A stretch of 64,000 bases of DNA, taken from the NCBI RefSeq assembly GCF_025231525.1, contig NZ_CP103057.1, positions 2,063,001-2,127,000 on the forward strand, written 5' to 3'. The notes beneath the pieces are model-generated. The model had not been told where the DNA came from. It made no database searches and saw only the letters and a list, made by a program, of their open reading frames with translations. This DNA comes from Sphingomonas endolithica. GTDB lineage: Bacteria; Pseudomonadota; Alphaproteobacteria; Sphingomonadales; Sphingomonadaceae. Each line of letters opens with the position of its first letter. Position 1 is the stretch's first letter. Below, one piece after another: positions 33,610-43,220 of the stretch. The translations under genes and the position numbers were made by a program.

Positions 33610-34754
33610 TCGCCGTGATCCTCGCGCATGCCGCCGATCCAGGTGGCGCGGACCCGCCGCGCGTCGTCGAGCAGGACCAGATCGGCGCGCAGTCCGGGTG
33701 CGATCGTGCCGGTCTCGTGCGCGAGCCGCAGGAAGGCCGCCGGATTGCCGCTGGCCATGCGCGACGCCGCGACGATGTCGCAGCCGAGCATGTCCATGGC
33801 ATTGCGCAGCGATTGCGCCATGCTCAGCGCGGAGCCGGCCAGCGTCCCGTCGGGGCCGCGACAGGTTCCGTCGATCACGACGATCTCCTGGCTCATCAGC
33901 GTGAAGTGATCGCGCGCGCCGCCGACCGGCGGCATCGCGTCGGTCACCAGCATCGCGCCCTCGATTCCGCGCGCGAGCAGCGCCACGCGCAGCGCCGCCG
34001 GATGCACGTGGAGACCGTCGACGATCAGCCCGAAGTGGCTGGCGCGATCCTCGAGCGCGGCACCGACCATGCCGGGTTCGCGGCTGAGGAACTGCGTCAT
34101 CGCATTGAACAGGTGGGTAAAGCCGGCGAGGCCATCCGCCAGCGCGGCACCGGTCTGATCGTAGCCGGCCAGGCTGTGCCCGGCACATACCAGCACGCCG
34201 GCATCGGCCAGCGCGCGGACGGCGCCAGGTGGTGCGAGCTCCGGCGCGAGCGTGACGATCCGGCGACCGATCGTCGGCGCCATCAGCCGGGCGAGCACGG
34301 CATCGTCGATCGGCGCGAAGCGGCTCTGATCGTGGATGCCCTTCTTGGCCGCGTTGAGATGCGGCCCCTCGATATGCACGCCGAGGACGCCGGGAACGCG
34401 CTGTTCGAGCGCTGCCTCGCCCGCGACGATCGCGGCAGCGACGACATCGGGATAGTCGCTGATGAGCGTGGGCAGCAGTCCGGTGGTGCCATAGCGGCGG
34501 TGCGCGGCGGCGATCGCGCGGATACCCTCGACGGCGGGCATGTCGTTGAACAGCACGTCCCCGCCGCCGTTGACCTGCGTGTCGATGAAGCCCGGCAGCA
34601 GCCAGCCGCCGACCTGCTGCACCGCGCAGCCCGCGGGAACCGCGCCGGAATCGGCCAGGCCGACGATGCGGTCGCCGTCGACGATCAGCGCTTGCCCCTC
34701 GACCACGCGGTCGGCAAGGACGATGCGCGCCCCGACAAGAGCCTGGGCGGTCAT
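33606..34754 (-). CDS. nagA: N-acetylglucosamine-6-phosphate deacetylase
   Basis: A 382-residue amidohydrolase. Typical motifs are LLPGFIDTQVNGGGDVLFND, GVLGVHIEGPHLNAAKKGIHD, VCAGHSLAGYDQ, GFTHLFNAMTQF, GLIVDGLHVHP and LVTDAMPPVGG. It removes the acetyl group from GlcNAc-6-P to give GlcN-6-P for NagB. Its ATG overlaps the stop of the SIS-domain gene upstream (ATGA), and its stop overlaps the GH84 start (GTGA). Confidence 0.95.
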   Translation of the reverse strand: MTAQALVGARIVLADRVVEGQALIVDGDRIVGLADSGAVPAGCAVQQVGGWLLPGFIDTQVNGGGDVLFNDMPAVEGIRAIAAAHRRYGTTGLLPTLISDYPDVVAAAIVAGEAALEQRVPGVLGVHIEGPHLNAAKKGIHDQSRFAPIDDAVLARLMAPTIGRRIVTLAPELAPPGAVRALADAGVLVCAGHSLAGYDQTGAALADGLAGFTHLFNAMTQFLSREPGMVGAALEDRASHFGLIVDGLHVHPAALRVALLARGIEGAMLVTDAMPPVGGARDHFTLMSQEIVVIDGTCRGPDGTLAGSALSMAQSLRNAMDMLGCDIVAASRMASGNPAAFLRLAHETGTIAPGLRADLVLLDDARRVRATWIGGMREDHGE

Positions 34755-35827
34755 AAGGTGCGCGTCACCTTGTTGAGATGCGGTGGCTTGTCGGGATCGT
34801 AGCCCCGCGCCAGCGACAGCGCGTTGGCGAGCCCGTAAAAGCTCTGGATCTGCGCGATCGCGCCCAGTACCGGATGCACGTCGGTTCGCGAGGGCAGCAC
34901 GAAGCTGGCCGGCCCGACGTCCTCGGCCAAGCCTGCGGCGATCACCGTCGCGCCGCGTGCCGCGAAGTCCTCGAGCCGCTCGCGCAGCCCGCTGCGCGCT
35001 ACGTCCAGCGGCGCCAGCGCCAGAACGGGATCGCCGTCGCCGACGAGCGTCATCGGGCCGTGCGCGACTTCTGCACTGCTGAAGGCTTCGGCGTGCAGGC
35101 TGCAGGTCTCCTTCAGTTTGAGCGACGCCTCGCCGGCGATCGGGAAGGTGGGGCCGCGGCCGAGCACCAGCATCTGGCGGGCATCCTTGAGCGAGGCGAC
35201 CGCGGTGGTCCAGTCGGCGCTCGCCGCGTCCTCGAGCACGGACGCGATATCGTCGAGGGCGGCGAGCAGCGCGGCGTCCTGGCTCCATTCGGCGATGAGA
35301 TGCGTGAGCGCGACGAGCGTGCAGACGAAGCTCTTGGTCGCGGCGACGCTGGTCTCCGGCCCGGCATGGACCGGGATCACGATCTGCGCGCGTTCGGCGA
35401 GCGGCGAGTCGGCGTCGTTGACGATCGCGACGAGGATCGCGCCCTGTGCGCGCGCATCGTCGGCAGCGGCCAGCAGGTCGGGGCTGCGGCCGGACTGCGA
35501 GATCGCGATCAGCGGCACGCCGTGAAACCGCGAAGATGTCGCGTGGTACAGCGAGCCGATCGACGGCGCGTGGCTGAGCGTCGGCATGCCGGCGTGGGTT
35601 TCGAGCAGGAACTTGGCAAACGCCGCCGCCTGATCCGAACTGCCCCGCGCCAGCGTGGCCGCGAACGGCGGCGCCAGCTCGCGTAGCGTTCGCCCGGCTG
35701 CGCGCACGAGCTCGGCATTCCGGCGCAGCTGCTCGACGCACCGCGCGGGCGCTTCGCGCGCCTCCTTGGACATCTGCGTGTCACGTCGGAGCATCGCGAC
35801 AGACGGTTCGATCACGGCCTGGGTCAT
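34751..35827 (-). CDS. nagB-II: SIS-domain glucosamine-6-phosphate deaminase, NagB-II type
   Basis: A 358-residue protein with two SIS domains, similar to the isomerase half of GlmS but without the glutaminase part. Motifs include LARGSSDQAAAFAKFLLE, ISQSGRSPDLLAA, VAATKSFVCTLVAL, LVLGRGPTFPIAGEASLKLKE, HAEAFSSAEVAHGPM and a C-terminal HLNKVTRTL. In proteobacteria lacking classical NagB this type of enzyme converts GlcN-6-P to fructose-6-P and ammonia. It is the first gene of the minus-strand operon, divergent from anmK. Confidence 0.92.
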   Translation of the reverse strand: MTQAVIEPSVAMLRRDTQMSKEAREAPARCVEQLRRNAELVRAAGRTLRELAPPFAATLARGSSDQAAAFAKFLLETHAGMPTLSHAPSIGSLYHATSSRFHGVPLIAISQSGRSPDLLAAADDARAQGAILVAIVNDADSPLAERAQIVIPVHAGPETSVAATKSFVCTLVALTHLIAEWSQDAALLAALDDIASVLEDAASADWTTAVASLKDARQMLVLGRGPTFPIAGEASLKLKETCSLHAEAFSSAEVAHGPMTLVGDGDPVLALAPLDVARSGLRERLEDFAARGATVIAAGLAEDVGPASFVLPSRTDVHPVLGAIAQIQSFYGLANALSLARGYDPDKPPHLNKVTRTL

Positions 35828-35937
35828 TCTTCGTGTAGATACCAGTTAAACGTCAGAGGCAAGTGGCATTAGAATGGTTTGCATCTGGTTGGGACGGTGA
35901 TACTCTTTGCGATCTGCACCTGGGAGGATCTGCGCTG
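35828..35937. promoter_or_regulatory. Divergent promoter region between nagB-II and anmK
   Basis: The 110 bases between the two arms of the amino-sugar locus. An ACCAG (35841-35845) and CTGGT (35885-35889) pair forms a widely spaced inverted repeat that could mark an operator of the GntR regulator encoded at 42483. A GGGAGG ribosome binding site precedes anmK. The operator assignment is a guess. Confidence 0.35.
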
Positions 35938-37047
35938 ATGCTGGTGATGGGATATATGAGCGGCACCTCGCTCGACGGCGTCGATGTCGCCATGATCGAG
36001 ACCGATGGTGAACGGATCGCCGCGTTCGGCCCGACCGCCCTAATCGACTTCTCCGCCACGGAACGCAAAACAATCGAGCAGGCGACGCGCGACGCGCTCG
36101 TCTGGGACGGCGACGGCGCTCCGCCGACCTCCTTCCGGCACGCCGAGGCAGTGATCGACGACGTACACCTGCGCGCCGGGCGCCATGCCATCGAGCAAAC
36201 TGGGCGACACCCCGATCTTGTCGGCTTCCATGGGCAGACGCTCCTTCACCGGCCCGAGCGCGCGCTTTCCGTTCAGGTTGGGGACCCCCAAGCGCTCGCC
36301 GATGCGCTCGGAATACCTGTGGTCGCCCAGCTGCGGCAGGACGATCTGAGGGCCGGCGGGCAAGGCGCGCCGCTGGTGCCTGCCTATCACGCCGCGTTGG
36401 CCGAGCACCTCGGCCTTCCGCGACCCCTCGCGTTTCTTAACGTGGGCGGCGTCGCGAATCTGACGTGGGTCGGTGAGGACGACACGTTGGTGGCGTTCGA
36501 CACAGGGCCCGGCAATGGACTTATCGACCTGCTCGTGCAGGCGCGTAGTACCGGGCGTTACGATGATGGTGGACGCCTCGCGGCTGCTGGCAAGGTCGAT
36601 CACCGGGTCCTGCAGACGCTCCTTTCCCATGAGCATTTCCGCGCAAGGGGTCCAAAGTCGCTCGACCGGCACGACTTTCCACTCGAATGGACCCGGGATC
36701 ATTCGCTCGAGGATGCGGCGGCGACGTTGACCGTTTTTACCGCCGAGGCCATCGCGCTCGCGGCGACCACCCTGCCCGCCCCGCCGGCGATGTGGGTCGT
36801 TTGCGGGGGTGGCAGCCACAACCCGACAATGATGCGCGCATTGCGCGAACGGCTCGGCCACTGCCAGACCGCCGACGAAATCGGCCTGCGTGGAGACTTT
36901 GTGGAAGCCGAAGCGATGGCTTTCCTAGCGGTACGCAGCCTCCTCGGACTTCCTCTAACTTATCCGGGTACTACCGGCGTGCCGCGCCCCTCCACCGGCG
37001 GACGGCTGTTCAAGCCAGCATCGCTTCCGGACGTACAACCAAATTAA
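35938..37047 (+). CDS. anmK: Anhydro-N-acetylmuramic acid kinase
   Basis: A 369-residue actin-fold kinase. It starts MLVMGYMSGTSLDGVDVA, the family signature, and has GFHGQTLLHRP, FLNVGGVANLTW, FDTGPGNGLID and VVCGGGSHNP. It opens and phosphorylates 1,6-anhydro-MurNAc to MurNAc-6-P, the substrate of MurQ. The start at 35938 is chosen because it begins with the family motif and has GGGAGG upstream; the frame stays open to 35863. It is the first gene of the plus-strand arm of the locus. Confidence 0.95.
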   Translation: MLVMGYMSGTSLDGVDVAMIETDGERIAAFGPTALIDFSATERKTIEQATRDALVWDGDGAPPTSFRHAEAVIDDVHLRAGRHAIEQTGRHPDLVGFHGQTLLHRPERALSVQVGDPQALADALGIPVVAQLRQDDLRAGGQGAPLVPAYHAALAEHLGLPRPLAFLNVGGVANLTWVGEDDTLVAFDTGPGNGLIDLLVQARSTGRYDDGGRLAAAGKVDHRVLQTLLSHEHFRARGPKSLDRHDFPLEWTRDHSLEDAAATLTVFTAEAIALAATTLPAPPAMWVVCGGGSHNPTMMRALRERLGHCQTADEIGLRGDFVEAEAMAFLAVRSLLGLPLTYPGTTGVPRPSTGGRLFKPASLPDVQPN

Positions 37048-37174
37048 TACCACCTCTTTACAGATCAGCGACAGGTATGCATAAACCACCCAACCGGTAA
37101 AAATCGGCACGATCCTTGGGGTGGCGTCGCCACCACGATGATTATGGTCAGGGAAGTTAAAGTGAGGAAGTCTA

Positions 37175-39907
37175 ATGGTTAAGTCACATCGACATACCTT
37201 GGCCGTAAGCGCGCTGGCCATTGCCCTCGTCCAGGCGCCGAGTATCGCTTTTGCTCAGACCGTGCCCGACGCCACCGCGGATGCGGCGCCGCCGAGCGAC
37301 GACATCATCGTCACCGGCACCCGGATCCCCATCCCCGGCCTTACTTCGAGCAGCCCAGTCGCGTCGATCGGCGAAGAGCAGATCAAGCTCCAGTCCGCGC
37401 TCACGATCGAGGATTTCTCGACCAAGATCCCGCAGCTCTCAGGCGGCGTGCGCCAAGGCTCGCAGGGCAGCGACGCGTTCGGCGCCCAGGTAATCGAACT
37501 GCGCAACTTCGGCCAGAGCCGCTCGCTCGTGCTGATCGACGGCACCCGCGCGGCACCCTTCAGCTTCCGCAACTCGGTCGACGTCAACGCGATTCCGGCC
37601 TCGCTCATCAAGCGGGTCGACGTGCTCACCGGCGGCGCCGCCGCGGTCTATGGCGCGGACGCGGTCGCCGGCGTCGTCAACTTTATCCTCAACGACGACT
37701 ATCAGGGCATCCGCTTCACCGCCTCCACCCGCCTGTCGGTCAACGGCGGCGCGCAATATGGCGGCTCGCTGATGATGGGCACGAAGCTTGGCGATCGGGG
37801 CAACATCGTCATCGCCGCCGACTATACCCAGCGCGACCCGATCCGCGCCGGCCAGCGCGACTGGGCCGCAACGCCCAACCAGACGATCCCCAGCATCGGC
37901 GGCGTCTTCACCGACGTTGCGAGCGGCCGCAGGTTCGGCTTTGCCGACGACGGTGCGTTCACCACCAGGCCTTCGGCCACGTCGAACATCTCGGACAGCT
38001 ATCCGCTAATCTCGCCGCTCAAGCGCATCAACGTTGCGGCGCTCTACAAATACGAGATCACGCCACAGGTCGAGCTCTACGGCCGCGCGATGTATACTAA
38101 TTCACGCACGGAGGAGACCGGAACGCCCGGCGCAACCCCGGCGTCGGTGAACCGCACCGTTTCGATCAGCCAAAGCAACCCGTTCCTGACCGATGCGATC
38201 CGCAACCAGCTGACCTTCGTCAACGGCGCCGCGCAGGTGAACGTGTCGCGCTCGCTGGCCGAACTCGGACTCGTAACTTATAAGACGGAACGCAACACGC
38301 TGCAGTTCCAGTCGGGGCTGCGCGGGCCGCTGACCGACGCGGTGAACTGGAACATCTACGCGCAATATGGCCGTTCGACTGAAAATTCGCTGATCAAGGG
38401 CGACGGTCTCGTCACCAACGCGGCGGGTGCGGACAATTTCACGTCGATCGTCAACACGGTCAACATCTTCGGGCCCAATCAGGATGCGCTTGCAGGTGCG
38501 CTAGGTAGCACGATCAACGGCTTCAACCGCAAACGCGACCAGTTCGTTACGGCGGGCACGATCAGCGGCACGCTCGAAGAACTGTTCTCGCTGCCCGCCG
38601 GTCCGATCGGCTTTGCCGTCGGCGTCGAATATCGCCGCGAGACCGCGACCATTGACCAAGATTCCGCGCTGCTGACCGGCAATACCTACCGGCAGGGCGT
38701 ACAGGCCGCCTACAGCGGGTCGTTCGACGTCGCAGAGCTCTACGGCGAAGCATTGATACCGCTGATCCACGACACGCCGTTCATTCGCAAGCTCGATATC
38801 GGCGGTGCCTATCGCCTGTCCGATTACAATCTGTTCGGCACGCACGGCACCTGGAAGGTCGAGGCCAATTGGGAAGTCGATCGCAACCTGCGGTTCCGCG
38901 GCACCTATCAGCGCGTGTTGCGCACGCCGAATTTCGGTGAGTTCGCCGCCAGCACGTCGTCTTTGCCGTTCAACAACCTTGTGACCGTCGATCGGCTCAA
39001 GCCGCGGTACGGCGGGGATCCCTGCGTGCTAGGTACCGGCAATGGGGAGCAATGCGCCCGCTTCGGCGCCCCAGCGGCCGGGTCCGCGAACTCCAACGCT
39101 GCCAGCTACCTGACCGGCAATTATTATTACGGCGGCAACCCGGACATTGAACCCGAGACCGGCTACACAACGACCGCAGGCGTGGTGATCACACCGTCGT
39201 TCCTTCCGGGCCTCAACGTCACGGTCGACTGGTACGAACTCGACCTGCGCGGCGCGGTCGGCGTGATCCAGCCGATCGCGGCGATCACCAGTTGCTACAT
39301 CACCAACCCGACTGCGGGCAATCCACTGTGCGCGCTTGTCACGCGTAACGCGAACGGCACGTTCAAAGACGCGTTCGTCAACAACCAAAATCTCGGACGG
39401 TTGCTGCAGCGCGGGCTTGACATCACGGGTAGCTACACGCTGCGCGGGGACTGGTTGCCGGGCAGAGGCGTGCGCGCAAGCTACCAGGGCAACATCGTCA
39501 CGTCCTATCTGATCCAGGCCAACTCCACCGTCTCGGCGGTGCAGTGCAAGGGAACGTTCGGCGCCACCTGCTCCAGCGACGGCACGACGCTCGTCCAGCC
39601 GGCGTATCGGCATACCGCCGGTCTCGGCGTGCTGCTCGACAAGGGCGTGATCCAGTTCGACTGGCAGCGTATCGGCAAGGTACGGTCGAGTGCCGCGGGA
39701 TCGACCGAGACGATTAAGGCCCAAAACACCTTTGACCTTTCTGCGTCCTACGACTTCACCGACGTGGTCACAATGACCGCAGGCGTCTACAACATGTTCG
39801 ACAAGGATCCCCCGCGCGTGTCGACCGGCGGCGTCTTCAACACCTTCCCCGATACCTACGACATCCTCGGGCGCACGATCGGCTTCTCACTGACAGCTCA
39901 TCTCTGA
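37175..39907 (+). CDS. TonB-dependent receptor, probably for amino sugars or muropeptides
   Basis: A 910-residue outer-membrane receptor. It has a Sec signal peptide (MVKSHRHTLAVSALAIALVQ ... AFA), a TonB box (DDIIVTGTRI), a plug domain (ELRNFGQSRSLVLIDGTRAAPFS, LTGGAAAVYGADAVAGVVNFIL) and a long barrel ending in a C-terminal strand (TIGFSLTAHL). The ribosome binding site is GAGGAAG. Its place between anmK and the symporter points to uptake of chitin- or peptidoglycan-derived sugars. An intrinsic terminator follows 23 bases after the stop. Confidence 0.93.
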   Translation: MVKSHRHTLAVSALAIALVQAPSIAFAQTVPDATADAAPPSDDIIVTGTRIPIPGLTSSSPVASIGEEQIKLQSALTIEDFSTKIPQLSGGVRQGSQGSDAFGAQVIELRNFGQSRSLVLIDGTRAAPFSFRNSVDVNAIPASLIKRVDVLTGGAAAVYGADAVAGVVNFILNDDYQGIRFTASTRLSVNGGAQYGGSLMMGTKLGDRGNIVIAADYTQRDPIRAGQRDWAATPNQTIPSIGGVFTDVASGRRFGFADDGAFTTRPSATSNISDSYPLISPLKRINVAALYKYEITPQVELYGRAMYTNSRTEETGTPGATPASVNRTVSISQSNPFLTDAIRNQLTFVNGAAQVNVSRSLAELGLVTYKTERNTLQFQSGLRGPLTDAVNWNIYAQYGRSTENSLIKGDGLVTNAAGADNFTSIVNTVNIFGPNQDALAGALGSTINGFNRKRDQFVTAGTISGTLEELFSLPAGPIGFAVGVEYRRETATIDQDSALLTGNTYRQGVQAAYSGSFDVAELYGEALIPLIHDTPFIRKLDIGGAYRLSDYNLFGTHGTWKVEANWEVDRNLRFRGTYQRVLRTPNFGEFAASTSSLPFNNLVTVDRLKPRYGGDPCVLGTGNGEQCARFGAPAAGSANSNAASYLTGNYYYGGNPDIEPETGYTTTAGVVITPSFLPGLNVTVDWYELDLRGAVGVIQPIAAITSCYITNPTAGNPLCALVTRNANGTFKDAFVNNQNLGRLLQRGLDITGSYTLRGDWLPGRGVRASYQGNIVTSYLIQANSTVSAVQCKGTFGATCSSDGTTLVQPAYRHTAGLGVLLDKGVIQFDWQRIGKVRSSAAGSTETIKAQNTFDLSASYDFTDVVTMTAGVYNMFDKDPPRVSTGGVFNTFPDTYDILGRTIGFSLTAHL

Positions 39908-39929
39908 TCGCCCATCGCACGCGTCTGTA

Positions 39930-39965
39930 GCGCCCGGTCCGTCCTGCGGGCCGGGCGCACTTTTT
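39930..39965 (+). terminator. Rho-independent terminator after the TonB receptor gene
   Basis: An 8-bp stem, GCGCCCGG (39930-39937) and CCGGGCGC (39951-39958), with further pairing potential in the loop, followed by AC and five T residues (39961-39965). It should separate the receptor transcript from the symporter-murQ-gntR transcript, at least partly. Confidence 0.75.
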
Positions 39966-40013
39966 AATAATCCCAGCTAAAATCGCGGTTTTGGCCGGTC
40001 GGAGACCCCTTCG

Positions 40014-41567
40014 ATGATGTTGCCGTTCTCGATGGCCGATTGGCTGGTGATCGCCGCCTATCTGCTGCTGCTCGTCGCTGGCGGCTGGATCTTCACGCCG
40101 CGCAAGACCGAAACAGCACGCGATTATTTCCTCGCCGGCGGTAACGTGCCAGCGTGGCTGGCGGCGATCTCGGTTCTGTCCGCGACCCAATCGGCGGCGA
40201 CGTTCCTCGGCGGGCCCGATTATGGCTATCACGGCGATCTCACCTATCTCAGCGGCAATATCGGTGGGCTGATCGGTGCGATCTTCGTGGCCCATGTCCT
40301 GATCCCGCGCTTCTACGCGATCCGCGCTACCACAGCCTACGAACTGCTTACGCTGCGCTTCAGCGAAACGGCCACGCGCTGGGCCGGTGGCATGTTCCTG
40401 ATCGGCCGGGTCTTCGCCGGCGGTGCACGCGTCTACCTGGCCGCGATCGCGCTGGCGATGGTCATCACCGGCGGCGTCGATGCATCGGGCATCATGATCG
40501 CAGCCGCGGTGCTGGTGATCGCCAGCGTACTCTTCACCTTCGTCGGCGGGCTCAAATCGGTGCTCTGGAATGACCTGATCCAGTTCGTCGTTTACCTTGG
40601 CTCGGCGATAGCCGTCCTGGTGTTCCTGCGCCTGTCGATACCGGCCTCGAACGGTGAGATACTGCAGGCGCTGGCGCATACGCCGGAGGGCGTGAATAAG
40701 CTGAGAGTGTTCGACTTTTCGATCGACTTCTCCCGTCCGTTCTCGATGCTGGCGATCGTCACTGGGCTGGCGCTGCTCTACATCGCCAACGCCGGGATGG
40801 ACCAGGACACCACGCAGCGGCTGCTATCCTGCCGCGACGCCAAGACCGGGGCGCGCAGCCTCTACCTCTCGGTACTGGCAACGGTGCCGGTGGTCGGCAT
40901 GTTTATCGTCATCGGGCTGCTGCTCTACGTCTTCTATGATCGCTCCGACCTAATGGGCGGGACGGCGGCCATCGCCGCCAACGAGTTCGGCGGCGAGAAG
41001 ATCAGCATCTTCATGCACTATATCCTCACCCAGCTGCCCGGCGGTCTGCGCGGGCTGGTGACAATCGGCATCTGTGCCGCCGCGGTTGCCACCACCAATT
41101 CGGCGCTGAACGCGATGTCGTCGGTGCTAATCCAGGACTTCTACCGCCCCTGGCGCGAAAAGCGCGGTGAAGTCGCCGAATATCATTATGTGAAGGCAGG
41201 GCGCACCGGCATGGGCGTGATAGGATTTGCGATGTTCCTCATGGCCGTGGTGTCCTATTATTGGCAACGGTATAGCGATATGGGGCTGCTGGAATTCGCG
41301 CTTCAGGTCATGGTGTTTACCTATGCTGGCATATTGGGCGTATACTTTACGGCATTGTTTACCAATCGGGGCACGACCGGCTCGGTCATCGCGTCGCTGT
41401 TGATCGGGTTCCTCGTCATCGTCCTGCTGCAGCCGGGGATCGCGCGCGCTATCGGTCTGCCGGGTACGCTGAACGAGCTCTCGTTTCCGTTCCAGCTCTG
41501 CATTGGAACGCTGGTGGCGTTCGTGGTCTGCGCCCTGCCCCGCGGCGCAGCGGCCTCGCGCGCATAA
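40014..41567 (+). CDS. Sodium:solute symporter (SSS family)
   Basis: A 517-residue inner-membrane protein with about 13 hydrophobic segments. It starts with ADWLVIAAYLLLLVAGGW and has the family hallmark RDYFLAGGNVPAWLAAISVLSATQSAATFLGGPDYGY, LRFSETATRWAGG, FTFVGGLKSVLWNDLIQ, and ANAGMDQDTTQRLLSC. Sphingomonads often use this type of transporter where other bacteria use a PTS, so free MurNAc, anhMurNAc or GlcNAc is the likely substrate. Another ATG follows directly at 40017. murQ starts 28 bases downstream. Confidence 0.9.
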   Translation: MMLPFSMADWLVIAAYLLLLVAGGWIFTPRKTETARDYFLAGGNVPAWLAAISVLSATQSAATFLGGPDYGYHGDLTYLSGNIGGLIGAIFVAHVLIPRFYAIRATTAYELLTLRFSETATRWAGGMFLIGRVFAGGARVYLAAIALAMVITGGVDASGIMIAAAVLVIASVLFTFVGGLKSVLWNDLIQFVVYLGSAIAVLVFLRLSIPASNGEILQALAHTPEGVNKLRVFDFSIDFSRPFSMLAIVTGLALLYIANAGMDQDTTQRLLSCRDAKTGARSLYLSVLATVPVVGMFIVIGLLLYVFYDRSDLMGGTAAIAANEFGGEKISIFMHYILTQLPGGLRGLVTIGICAAAVATTNSALNAMSSVLIQDFYRPWREKRGEVAEYHYVKAGRTGMGVIGFAMFLMAVVSYYWQRYSDMGLLEFALQVMVFTYAGILGVYFTALFTNRGTTGSVIASLLIGFLVIVLLQPGIARAIGLPGTLNELSFPFQLCIGTLVAFVVCALPRGAAASRA

Positions 41568-41595
41568 TGACGCTCCGACAGAAACAAGGAATATC

Positions 41596-42486
41596 ATGAG
41601 TACCGAAGCGCTCGACCCTCGCTACCTCGGCCTCGACCTTTGGCCCACCGAAACCGCCGTGGAGGCGATGCTCGAAGGCCAGATGGCAGCGATCGCAGCG
41701 ATCCAGTCGCAGACCGCAGCCATTGCTCGCGCCGCCGAAGCCGCCGCCGCCCGCCTTGATCAGGGGGGACGGCTCGTCTTCACCGGCGCGGGCACCTCTG
41801 GCCGTCTTGCGGTCCAGGACGGAACCGAGTTGCTCCCGACCTTTGGCTGGCCGATGGAGCGAATGGTGTTCCTCATGGCGGGCGGCATCGGTGCACTGAC
41901 CGAAGCTCGCGAGGGCGCGGAGGACGACGTGGCTGCGGGCCAGGCGGAGATCGTCGCCTGCGGTATCGGCCCGTCCGACGTCGTGATCGGCGTCGCGGCC
42001 AGCGGCCGCACACCTTACACGGTCGCCGCGATCACGCAGGCTCGCGCAGCCGGTGCACTGACGATCGCCATTGCCAACAATCCGGCCACCGCGCTGCTCG
42101 AAGCGGCCGAGCATGCGGTGATAGCAGTCACCGGCAGCGAAGTGGTCGCTGGATCGACGCGCATGAAGGCGGGGACGGCTCAGAAGGCGGTGCTCAACCT
42201 GCTGTCCACCGCGATCATGATCCGCCTCGGCCTCGTCTACAAAGGCCGCATGGTGGCCATGCGCATTTCGAATGCCAAGCTCTTGCAACGTGGCCGCCGC
42301 ATGGTTCAGGATATTGCCGGCGTCGAGGCAGATGTGGCTGCGCGCGCGCTGGAGACGGCAGCAAACGATATTCGGCTCGGTGTGATCGTCGCCACGGGTA
42401 TTTCTGCCGAGGAAGCACGGGCGCTTCTAGAGGACCATCGGGGCAGTCTACGCGCCGTCTTTCGAACTCTGGAAGAACGTCAATGA
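41596..42486 (+). CDS. murQ: N-acetylmuramic acid 6-phosphate etherase
   Basis: A 296-residue SIS-domain lyase. Family motifs are RYLGLDLWPT, RLVFTGAGTSGRLAVQDGTELLPTFGWP, IGVAASGRTPYTVAA, TIAIANNP and VAGSTRMKAGTAQKAVLNLLST. It splits MurNAc-6-P into GlcNAc-6-P and D-lactate. AAGGAA lies eight bases before the ATG; the frame stays open upstream. Its stop overlaps the start of the GntR regulator (ATGA). The products feed nagA and dld in the divergent operon. Confidence 0.95.
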   Translation: MSTEALDPRYLGLDLWPTETAVEAMLEGQMAAIAAIQSQTAAIARAAEAAAARLDQGGRLVFTGAGTSGRLAVQDGTELLPTFGWPMERMVFLMAGGIGALTEAREGAEDDVAAGQAEIVACGIGPSDVVIGVAASGRTPYTVAAITQARAAGALTIAIANNPATALLEAAEHAVIAVTGSEVVAGSTRMKAGTAQKAVLNLLSTAIMIRLGLVYKGRMVAMRISNAKLLQRGRRMVQDIAGVEADVAARALETAANDIRLGVIVATGISAEEARALLEDHRGSLRAVFRTLEERQ

Positions 42487-43220
42487 CGACAATACGCGAC
42501 ATCGCCTGGACGCGAGATGGGGAAGGCACACCGCTCTACTTGCAGCTTGCTCGCAGCCTGCGCGAGCATATCAGCGGCGGTGGCATCGATCCCGGCAGCG
42601 CGCTTCCCTCCGAGCGCGATCTGAGCGAGTTGGCCGGCTTGTCGCGTGTCACCGTTCGCAAGGGCATCGAGCAACTGATCGACGAGGGTGTGCTAATCCG
42701 CAAGCAAGGCTCGGGCACCTTCGTGGCGGCGCGGATCGAGACGCCAGGCGCTAAGCTGAACAGCTTCAGCGATGACACCCGCTCGCGCGGCGTGGATCCG
42801 GGCGTAGTGTGGATCTACAAATCTTATGCTCCGCCGACCGAGGAGGAGGCCGTCGCATTGGATGTTTCCTCCACAACGCGCGTGGCACGACTCGGTCGCG
42901 TACGGCTGGCGGATGGGGAACCGCTGGCGATCGAACATGCGGTGGTGCCGGCGCAGTTCATGCCCGAACTCGAAAGTCTAGGGGACTCGCTGTATCAGGC
43001 CCTTGAAGCGCACGGTTTCCGCCCGACCTCCGGCACACAACGCCTGCGCGCCTCCCTGGCGACGCCGACTGAGGCCGGCATCCTGTGCGTGCAGCAGAAT
43101 TCCGAGGTACTTCGCATCGAACGAAGAACCCGCATTCCCGATGGCCGCATCGTCGAATTCACGCGATCGGTCTATCGCGGCGACCGGTACGAATTCGTCA
43201 CGGAGCTTAACGAGGTGTGA
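42483..43220 (+). CDS. GntR-family (HutC/UTRA) regulator of the amino-sugar locus
   Basis: A 245-residue regulator. The N-terminal winged helix has GTPLYLQLARSLREHI, LPSERDLSELAGLSRVTVRKGIEQLIDEGVL and RKQGSGTFVA. The C-terminal UTRA domain has EPLAIEHAVVPAQFMPELE and a terminal FTRSVYRGDRYEFVTEL. UTRA domains of this type (as in NagR) bind phosphorylated sugars such as GlcN-6-P or GlcNAc-6-P. It is translationally coupled to murQ (ATGA) and probably represses the divergent promoters around 35830-35940; the target is inferred. Confidence 0.92.
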   Translation: MTTIRDIAWTRDGEGTPLYLQLARSLREHISGGGIDPGSALPSERDLSELAGLSRVTVRKGIEQLIDEGVLIRKQGSGTFVAARIETPGAKLNSFSDDTRSRGVDPGVVWIYKSYAPPTEEEAVALDVSSTTRVARLGRVRLADGEPLAIEHAVVPAQFMPELESLGDSLYQALEAHGFRPTSGTQRLRASLATPTEAGILCVQQNSEVLRIERRTRIPDGRIVEFTRSVYRGDRYEFVTELNEV

